A DNA stretch of 64,000 bases from CAVWCW01 sp963753615 (GTDB lineage: Bacteria; Pseudomonadota; Gammaproteobacteria; Chromatiales; Chromatiaceae). The stretch covers positions 434,001-498,000 of the forward strand of contig CAVWCW010000008.1 in the NCBI GenBank assembly GCA_963753615.1, given 5' to 3'. Shown here piece by piece: positions 20,473 through 28,700 of this stretch (position 1 is its first letter; the number at the start of each line of letters is the position of its first letter). The notes beneath the pieces were generated by a model. That model was given only the letters and a program-made list of their open reading frames with translations. It was not told the DNA's origin and searched no databases. The position numbers were made by a program, and so were the translations under genes.

Positions 20473-21142
20473 CGACGGCAGGCTCGGTGAGGGACGGCGG
20501 CTCCAGCCCGGCCATCGCCTGCTTGCTGCTGGGCAGGGCCACCGGCAGGTCGATCTTGACCTGCTTGCTGCCCAGGGTCAGGCCGACGGTGAAGTTGACG
20601 GCGGTGAAATTGCTCTCGTCGATGACGATGCCCTTCTCGCGAATCTCCTCCAGGGTAAGGGGCCGAGAGCTGACCTGGGTCACCAGCAACTTGTCGATTA
20701 CCTTCACCGTCACCGGCGGCAGCGCCGGATCGCGACCCAGCAGGCGCCGCCCGGCGCCGTCCAGCAGCTGGATGTCGAGCAGTTCGTAGTCTCCCTCCAC
20801 CGGGATATCGGCGATCTCGAACGGCTGGTTGGGCAGGGCCTCCAGCTCCAGACCCTCGGGTGCGAAGGCCGGGCCCTGGAGGATAGCGCGGACCCGCAAG
20901 GCTCCTGCCAGTTCCGGCGCCAGCGGGAAGCCGGGCGCCCCGACCCGGGTATGCACCGCGGTGGGGAAGCCCCGAACCGCAGTCATGGCGTATTGCAGCC
21001 CCTCCTGATCCGGGCGGGTATCCAGGTCCAGGCCGAGGCCGAACACCCGCAGGCTCACCGAGTTGCCGGGGTCGGAACTGAGCGGCGCCGGCAGCAGGAG
21101 CAACAGGGACAGGAGCCAGAGCCACGGATGGCGAAGGATCAT
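20473..21142 (-). CDS. Giant secreted protein B, N-terminal part with signal peptide (frame-broken from the rest)
   Basis: The ATG at 21142 has GGAGG eight bases upstream and opens with a clear signal peptide (RHPWLWLLSLLLLLPAPLSS). About 220 residues follow, including ALRVRAILQGPAFAPEGLEL and NFTAVNFTVGLTLGSKQVKID. The frame then loses sense around 20480, where the +1-shifted frame takes over as SLPSVQRSFDAIDIPNFSL. Removing one base (for example one C of TCCCTCACC) restores a single frame of about 3,671 residues. The gene starts about 100 bases after giant gene A ends, so the two are probably one transcript. Confidence 0.8.
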
Positions 21143-21241
21143 GACCGCAACCTCCGAAGGGCGGGCGGAGCGACGCCTAAAGTGCCGCGACCTGGAACGC
21201 CGAGGCCCGTCTGCGGCTTAATGGAGCGCGGATACCCCATC

Positions 21242-24200
21242 CTAACCCCCCGCCCCGGCGGCGCCCGGCTTGACATAGACCCCAACCTTGGCGCGGGCAC
21301 GGCCGCCGCGGCCATCTTCCGCCGTATACAGGAAACTGTCACTGCCGGTGAAGCCCGCCGCCGGGATATAGCGGATATAGTCACCCTGATTGACGATATC
21401 GCCATTGGCCGGGCGGGTGACCTCGGTGATCGAAAGCGGGTCGCCGTCCGGGTCCTGGTCGTTCTCCAGCACTGGAATGTCCACCGCCCGGCCGGCCGCC
21501 ACGCTTGCGCCGTCATTGAGGGCGACCGGGGCATGGTTGTCCCGGCCCACCAGCACCCGCACCCGGCCCGCAGACCGGGCATGGTCATTGTCGCGGATCA
21601 GGTAATGGAACTCGAACTCGCCCAGGGCCTCAGGGTGGGGCTTGAAAAGGATCTGGGACCGGCGCTGGCCACTGTTGGGAACCGGTTCATTGAGCAGGAT
21701 TTCCACCTCGGCCTCAGGCACTTGCTCCACCCCGACAATCGTCACCACGTAACCGTCGCGGTCGCCGTCATTTTCCAGGGCGTCGATCTTGACAGGCTGC
21801 CCCTGGTTAGTCGCCGCCAGATCCTCGCCGGCGAACGGCGGGCGGTTGACCCGGATGTCCACCTGGGCCTTGGCCTTGAGTCCGCCCTGGTCCTCGACTT
21901 GGTACTGGAAGCGATCCTTGCCGGCGTAGCCGGCTACCGGCGTGTAGTGGATCACCGCGCGCTGCGGGCCGTTGCGCAGCGGACTCGACAGCGTGCCCCA
22001 ACTGCTCACTTCCGGCGCCTCGAACTCGAGCTGGCTGCCGGGCTCGTCGCTGGCTTGCAGCTGAATCGGGTAGTCTTTCACATTGCGCTGCACGACCAGG
22101 GAGCGGCCCTTGGCCTTTGGCGCCTGGTTGATCAGCAGGTTCAGCGCGCAATCGGCGGACTGATCGAGCCCGTCCGAGGCCCGGTAGCTGAAACTGTCGA
22201 GGCCCGGCTCGGCGTCCGCGGCAGCCTGGTAGGTTCGGGCCGCCGGGTCGAAGATGCCGCGTTTGGGCGCGCTGCGGGTCTCGATTTTCAACTGGGGCAC
22301 GGGATCGTCCCGGTCGCTCAGGGCCAGCGCCAAGGGCCGCAGCTCGCCCGGATTGACCGGCTTGACCAGGGACTGGTTCCGGCACTCCGGCGGATGGTTG
22401 ATCGTAACGCTCACCTCGCTGCTGTCGCCCTCAGCGTCGTCGGCCACGCTGAAGCCGATGCTGTCGGCCCCGGCCTGCTTGCCGTCGGGTTGATAGACGA
22501 AGCTCAGCTCGGTGCGCTTGCCCGCGTGGGTGAGGCTGCCGAGCCGGTAGCTGCCCTTGGTGGGCGCGCGGGTGACCCGGATCTTTAGCCGGTCGCCGTC
22601 GGCGTCGTTGCCGGCCATCACCCCGCTCACCGGTTGTTCGAAACCGCTCTTGGGATACGCCACCCCTTGCGCGGCCGGGGGCTCGTTCAGCTCTTCGATG
22701 CCGATCACGCAGGAGCGGCTGCTGCGCTCGCCGTCGCCGACCTGGAAGCTGAAAAAGTCCAGGCCGTCGTAACGCTGCAGGTCCGGGGTGTAGGTTACGC
22801 TCACTACCCCGAGCCGTGAGCTGGCGGGCAACCCTGTCAGGTCGCCTTTTTCCGGCGCCTGGTCCAGGCTGAAATCCAACGGCAGGCCGTCGGGAGAGTA
22901 TCCGCTGAGGCTCAGGGTAAGCGGCCGGTTTCCATGGGTCGATACCGCATCGGTAGTACACTCCGGGTCCTTGCCGGTGCCGCCGGGGGCCTTGGCGCGC
23001 ACCCGCACCACCGCGCCGCCGGTCTTGGACTTGGCGCTGAAGAGGTCATTGCGCTTACCCACCAGCGGGAAGCAGGCCTCGGCCCCCAGGTGCACCAGCC
23101 CAGGCCCTTCGCCGAGCACGCCCCGCGACAGGGTGACGAACTTCAGCAGATTGTTCTTTACCGTGGTTCCGAGGCCGGCCGCACTGGAGGCCTGTTGCAG
23201 GGCCTGGGCCACCGGGGCGCCGGCCTGCACCTGGCCGGCAACACCCAGGCGGTTGGCGATCAGCTCGGCGGTGGCCTGCTCCGGGCTTTCTCCTACCTCC
23301 AGCAGGCGGGCCACGCCTTTGCGCTCGCGCCCGCCCGGACCGAGCATGGGTTGATAGCCCGGCAGGATATTCGGGGACGCGAAGCCAATGTCGAAGCCGG
23401 CGATCTTGAGCTGGTCCTTGGCGGTCACCTCCAGGGTCATGCCCAGGCTCAGGTTGCGTACCCCCTGGCTGGGATCGTCGGCCAGCAGTTCGAAGCGCTT
23501 CTTGCCGTCGAACTTGCCGCCGCCCAACCGCGCCAGGCCGTCCAGCACCTCGCGCGTGCCCTTGGGCAGCTCGACCTGAGTGACCCCCTTCCACTCCCCG
23601 GGCCGGTAGCCCAGGCGCAGGAAGGTCAGGGCCCGGTCGACCTCGCCCTGGTCCAGGGGGATGACGTCCTCGGCCAGGGCCGCCACTCCCGGCTTGCTGA
23701 AGGCGATGGCAACCTGGGTGTCGGCCGCTGCCGGGGCCGCCAGGATCGGCAGCCGCAGCACCTTGTAGCCGCTGGGCGGCAGCACCAGGGGATCGCGCAG
23801 CCCCGGCGGCACCGGCCCCACCACCAAGGTCTTGCTCAGGGTTCGCGGGCCGACGCTGAGCCGCACCTCGGTAACCCCCTCGGCCTTGGCCTGCAGCGGC
23901 ACCGCCACCTCGCGCGCGCCCTTGGGCACAATCAGCGCTCCGCGCCGGACCTGGGCCGAAAGCAGTTCGGGGCCGACGATGACCAGGAATTCGTCCTCGG
24001 CCTTGCCCCAGCCGCGGTTGGTGAAGTCCACCGTGCCCTTGACCTTGGCCCAGCCGGAGTGTTTGGCGCCGACCTTGCCGCTCAGCGGGCCACTGGTACT
24101 GAGTTCGATCGGCGAGTCTTTGCCCTGCTTATCGAAGTCCACCAGCAGGGCGTTGGCGGTCATCTGGAACAGCAGGGCGGCGCTGTTCTCGCCCACCCAG

Positions 24201-25780
24201 GCGCCGATTTTGCCGCCGATCTGCTGGCCGACCAGGGCCCCGGCGGGACTGGCTAGAGCCCCCAGCGCACCGCCCTTGGCCTTGCCGAAAGCGGTCCCGG
24301 CCAAGCGCCCACCCTGAGTGGCGAGCCAGCGCGCCGCGCCGAGGATTTCAACATCCTTGACTTGGTAGACGTCGCTGAGGCCGCTGAAGAAGGTGAACTT
24401 AACCGATTCCAGCTTGGCGTAGCCGTGGCTGAAGGCCCAATCCACCGGCGCCCAACACACAGGACCGGCCTGGGACAGCACCATGATGGGGTCGATGGTG
24501 CTCTTCTTCTCTTTCTCTTCCTTCTTCTTCAGCTTGGCCACCAGGCGTTCCGCCAGCCCGATTCCCATATTGGCCCCATAGCCGAGCGCGGACACCGGCT
24601 GTATGTCGATCGAGGACACCTCGGCGATCCCCACCATCACCAGCACCACCGAAGAGGCGTACTCCTTACCGTCGCGCACGTGGACCGCGCGGATCGCGTT
24701 GACCCCCTTGCTCTTGGCGATCAGCTTGCCCTCCGGGGTGATCTCGATATCGGCGACATGCACCAGCTTCTGGTCCTCGTTGCCGGACATCTTCTTGTAC
24801 ATCCAGTCGAAGGCCTCCTTGGCGTATTTCTTCCAATTCAGGGTGCCGCCGCTCAGGTAGGTTTCGTAGCGGGTGCCGGTGGAGGTGTTGGTGACATCCT
24901 CCTCGCGGCCGTTTTCGTGGTCGATATAGGTAACCTTGAGCTGCTTGCTGGCCTTTTGCTCGCGGGCCTTCTTCTCCTCCTCGGTCTCGTTATCTTTCTT
25001 CTTGTATTTCTCCGGGTCGTTGAGCAGTACGATCCAGGGCTCGAGCACCAGCCGGCCCACTAGCACCTCGGCCTGGCCCCTCGCCGGGCCCACCGGTGCG
25101 CCCGAACCGCGCGGCGTCTGGCCGTTCCAGGGGTCGCCGCCGCTGCCGGCAAAGCCCCAGGCCTCGGCGGTATTCACCAGGCGCCCGGGGGCGGTGTTCT
25201 TGGGCAGGGCGACCTGATAGTCGAATTTCTTGCGCTGGCCGGCGCCCAAGGCGAAGGGCGACGGTGCCTGGGGCATCTGCTCGTCGCGCAGGCTCAGGTT
25301 GAACAGCGGTTGGCTGAGGTCGTTGATGACCTCTACCTGGTAATACAGGGTCTCTCCGGGCTGGGCCCGGGTGCTCAGCTGCGGCGGTCGGCCGGCCTTG
25401 CGGTCGGCCTCGGACTGCACCTTCTTCACCACCCGCAGGGCGCCCGGGTCGCGTTTGCGCACTTGTGTCCAGTCTTTGCCGCTGTTGCCTTCCTTGTCCT
25501 TGGCCTCGACCTGAATCCGGTTCAGGCCCGGCTGTAGCGGAATGTTCTTGGTGCTCTCGAACAAGTACCACTTGCGGGCCCCGCCGTGCCGGGTGACTTT
25601 GGCGGTCTGACCCTGGATCTTGACCTCTGTCAGGTCGATGCTGCTGTAGACGAAGCCCCAGACCGGGAGATCGTCGGCGTCCGTTTCCAGCGGTGGTTCG
25701 GTGCGCCGGGGCGAGACGATGAGCACATAGGGGGCCCGAGCCGGTGCCCCGACATTAACCTTGACCAGGGACGAGGCCAC
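21242..25780 (-). CDS. Giant secreted protein A, part 4 (C-terminal 1,512 residues)
   Basis: The sense frame actually continues upstream of the GTG at 25780 (LEQAFQAPKEKGPLLGISS) to a frame break at about 25874. From the N-terminus: an Ig-like module (VSPRRTEPP; GLNRIQVEAKDKEGN); a DUF11/CARDB-like module (GETLYYQVEVINDLSQP); a highly charged linker (Lys/Glu-rich, about bases 24950-25010); a region with a Gly-zipper stretch (bases 24139-24330); a long beta-rich middle; and six C-terminal cadherin/tandem-Ig-type repeats (bases 22960 to 21250; motif N-x-P-P/P-V-A, D-x-D-G-D, then Y-T-P-x-x-G-F-x-G-x-D-S-F-x-Y). The last repeat is the most canonical (DQDPDGDPLSITEV; GFTGSDSFLYTAEDG). The protein ends shortly after with no anchor. 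Confidence 0.83.
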   Translation of the reverse strand: MASSLVKVNVGAPARAPYVLIVSPRRTEPPLETDADDLPVWGFVYSSIDLTEVKIQGQTAKVTRHGGARKWYLFESTKNIPLQPGLNRIQVEAKDKEGNSGKDWTQVRKRDPGALRVVKKVQSEADRKAGRPPQLSTRAQPGETLYYQVEVINDLSQPLFNLSLRDEQMPQAPSPFALGAGQRKKFDYQVALPKNTAPGRLVNTAEAWGFAGSGGDPWNGQTPRGSGAPVGPARGQAEVLVGRLVLEPWIVLLNDPEKYKKKDNETEEEKKAREQKASKQLKVTYIDHENGREEDVTNTSTGTRYETYLSGGTLNWKKYAKEAFDWMYKKMSGNEDQKLVHVADIEITPEGKLIAKSKGVNAIRAVHVRDGKEYASSVVLVMVGIAEVSSIDIQPVSALGYGANMGIGLAERLVAKLKKKEEKEKKSTIDPIMVLSQAGPVCWAPVDWAFSHGYAKLESVKFTFFSGLSDVYQVKDVEILGAARWLATQGGRLAGTAFGKAKGGALGALASPAGALVGQQIGGKIGAWVGENSAALLFQMTANALLVDFDKQGKDSPIELSTSGPLSGKVGAKHSGWAKVKGTVDFTNRGWGKAEDEFLVIVGPELLSAQVRRGALIVPKGAREVAVPLQAKAEGVTEVRLSVGPRTLSKTLVVGPVPPGLRDPLVLPPSGYKVLRLPILAAPAAADTQVAIAFSKPGVAALAEDVIPLDQGEVDRALTFLRLGYRPGEWKGVTQVELPKGTREVLDGLARLGGGKFDGKKRFELLADDPSQGVRNLSLGMTLEVTAKDQLKIAGFDIGFASPNILPGYQPMLGPGGRERKGVARLLEVGESPEQATAELIANRLGVAGQVQAGAPVAQALQQASSAAGLGTTVKNNLLKFVTLSRGVLGEGPGLVHLGAEACFPLVGKRNDLFSAKSKTGGAVVRVRAKAPGGTGKDPECTTDAVSTHGNRPLTLSLSGYSPDGLPLDFSLDQAPEKGDLTGLPASSRLGVVSVTYTPDLQRYDGLDFFSFQVGDGERSSRSCVIGIEELNEPPAAQGVAYPKSGFEQPVSGVMAGNDADGDRLKIRVTRAPTKGSYRLGSLTHAGKRTELSFVYQPDGKQAGADSIGFSVADDAEGDSSEVSVTINHPPECRNQSLVKPVNPGELRPLALALSDRDDPVPQLKIETRSAPKRGIFDPAARTYQAAADAEPGLDSFSYRASDGLDQSADCALNLLINQAPKAKGRSLVVQRNVKDYPIQLQASDEPGSQLEFEAPEVSSWGTLSSPLRNGPQRAVIHYTPVAGYAGKDRFQYQVEDQGGLKAKAQVDIRVNRPPFAGEDLAATNQGQPVKIDALENDGDRDGYVVTIVGVEQVPEAEVEILLNEPVPNSGQRRSQILFKPHPEALGEFEFHYLIRDNDHARSAGRVRVLVGRDNHAPVALNDGASVAAGRAVDIPVLENDQDPDGDPLSITEVTRPANGDIVNQGDYIRYIPAAGFTGSDSFLYTAEDGRGGRARAKVGVYVKPGAAGAGG

Positions 25781-28700
25781 GCCGATACCGTTGCCCTCGG
25801 GATCGCGGCCGCCGACGCTGCTGATGCCGAGCAGCGGCCCCTTCTCCTTGGGGGCCTGAAAGGCCTGCTCTAGAGCTCAGGGTCTGGCCCGGGGCCAGCT
25901 GATCGGCCTGGATCTCGCCCGCCAGGGAATCTTCGATCAGCAGTTGCTCCAGGGCGACATTGCCCTGATTGCGCAGCAGCCAACCCAGACGGCCCTGGCC
26001 TTCGGGCGGCAGGCTGGCCGAGTACTGGTCGTCAATGCTCGCCAGCAGATCCAGGCGCACGCTGGGAGGCGCCTTGCCCTCCACCAGGCAGGACGGCGAA
26101 GCCGGCGGGTCCACCAGTTCCTTCGGGGGCTCGGGCCGGTCGCCGGAGGTGGCCGGCGGATTGGGCGCTGCGCCGGGATTGAGCACGTAGTAGTAGAAAC
26201 CGTCGAAATTGTTCGCCTTGTCGAATTCGGTGAGCTGGTCCTCGGGGTCGGCGAGAAACTGGATCTTGTGGGCGCCCTGGGACTTGGGTTCGACCTCGAA
26301 CACATAGCGCTCCGGCTCCGGCCGCTCGCCTTCGGCCGGCTTTCCGGACTTCTTCTCCTTGGCGATGAACTGGCTCTCGCCGGGTGCCAGATCGGCGAAG
26401 ATGCTGCGTTCGAGCTGGCTGTCGTGGTAGAAGGCCAGTTCCGCGCCGGCCAGACCGCGCAGGCCGTTGTTGTACAGGCGCACCGGCACCTGCAGCTTGA
26501 ATTCCTTACCGCCTGGGGAGACCGCCGGCAGCCGCTCGCCGCGGCAGAATTCCAGATTGCTGCCGCGTTGACCACCGTCGGTGTAATCGGCGAGATTGTC
26601 CCGGTGACGGCGCTTGTGGTCGTCGTCCTTGCCCAGTTCCCCGATGTAGTCCATTACCCGCAGCAGGAACTCGTTGGCCGCCGTCTCGTCGGTGATCTGG
26701 CGCCCCACGTCTGCCTTGCGCCGGAACATCTCGTAGGCGAACAGGGCATTGCGCGCCTGCTCGTCCGCGCTGTCGCCGAGCAGTTTGAGGTCGCGGCTGG
26801 CGCTGAGCAGGGCCTGGGAGGCGACGTATTCGGTAAAGCTCTCGCAGGGCTTGTAGTCGAAATCATCCAGGGAAGAGACCTGGTCCGGGTCATCCACCGC
26901 GGTGAAACAACCGCGGCCGCTGTTGTAGTGCTCCCGTGTCACTTCGAGCAGCAAGCTGTTGCCCTCGGGGCTGCCGAGCAGGTGACCGTAGACGGCGCGG
27001 ATTCCGGCCTTGGCGGCCTTCTGCACCTTTTTCAGGAACAGCGGGTCCTGTATCGGGACGTCGCCGATACCCGAGCCTTTGATGCGGAGGCGGGACTTGG
27101 CGGCATTGAGGGCATAGTCCTGCAGACAGGCCCACTCGCTGGTCTCCAGCAGCGGCACATGGCTGTCGCGCCGGGGGGCGCCGGCGTTGAGGATATTCAC
27201 CCAGCTCTGGCTGGCCAGATCGAAGCGCCGGCTGCCGGGGGGCGCTGCGTCCCCCTGAGGCGGTTCCACCGGGTCGTTGAGCAGGTCCAGCGCGGCATCC
27301 AGGCTCAGGCCCCCGTCGTAGACCTTGCCCTGGCCGTCATTGACCCATTCCCCCTCCAGAAGCCACTTCAGCAGCAGACCGTTGCGGCCTAGGCAGAGGT
27401 CCGCATAGGGATCGTCTTCGCCCGCGCCACACTTGCCGCGGCGCGGGGCCACGTCCCGGTAGGCGCTCTGCAGGGCGCTGCGGGGTACCGGGAACAGACT
27501 GACGCCGCCGACCTTGAACAGGGGATCGGTGCGGATCTCCGCCTCCAGGGCGTCGGCGCACTGCTGCGCCTGGTCCAGTTCACCGTCGCCGACGACCAGC
27601 TCTATGTCGTAGTCGCTCAGCCCCGGCTGATAGGCGCTGGAGCAGGCCAGATCGGCGCGCCAGATGCAGGCGCTGCTGCCCTGGGCCAGCAGCCCCACCG
27701 AGCCCGCCTGGTCCGAATCGAGCGGGAAATCCGCGCACTCGCCGCTGCCGAGGTTGTCGGCCAGCAGCTGATGCAGACGGTCGCGGGTATCCTGGATGCT
27801 GGCGTAGTTGACCAGGCGCTCTTTGACGATAAAGCTGGCGTCGACCGCCAAGTCCTGCTGGCAGGGGGCCAGGCGCAGCAGCGTCAGACCCTGGCCCCAC
27901 TGCAGCACGGTCACCAGGGCCTGGTCCCGGCTCAGGCGCAGGTCGCGAGCCCCGGGCAGGGGCACCCGCTCGAGGATGCGATCGTCCTGGCCGTCACCGT
28001 CCTCATCCAGCAGGCCGTCCTTGGCGGCGGCCCGGGCCAGGTCCACCAGCAGCACCGCATCGGCGGCAGCCACCAGGGCGATGCCCTGGTCGCGCAAATA
28101 TTCGGCGCGGAACACCGGGCCGTCCACCGGCATGCGTCCGATCCGCTTCGCCTTGTGGGGCTCGGTGATGTCGATGAAGCTCAAGCCCCCGCCCCGCTCC
28201 CCCACCAGGGCCAGGTTCATCTGCTCGTGGAACTGGGTCAGCTCGTCGTCGTCTTCGGTCTCGTCCAGGCCGAGGCGGCCGTCGCCGTCCAAGTCCACGT
28301 GCACCCCCTGGGCCAGAGACACCCGATGGGCGCTGCCGATGGGCACGGTATGCATCAGTTGCACGCCGCTGGCGTCGAACAGGAAGAGGTCGTTCTTGAC
28401 CGCAACGGCCAGCCCCTCCTGTACCCGCAGGTCGGCGTAGAAAAGGCTCTCCGGGAACTCCTCGTCGACGTCGATGGTGGTGGCGACGATGCTGTTGATG
28501 CCGGGCTTCAGCGGCACCGAGACCTCGCCCACCCCCTCCCAGCCGCAGCTACTGCGGGCCGGGTTGGCATAGGGGGAGCAGGCCTTGCGGCTGGCGATCT
28601 GGGCGTTGACCAGGATCTCGTCGAAGCGCAGCACGTCCTCGACCCGGGCGGTGACCCGGATGCTAGCCTCGCCGGTCACCTGCAGCGGCGGCAGATCGAT

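Noticed and set aside
20162..22588. 808-codon plus-strand open frame
   Set aside because: It spans the ends of two minus-strand genes and the gap between them; composition is typical of an antisense shadow.
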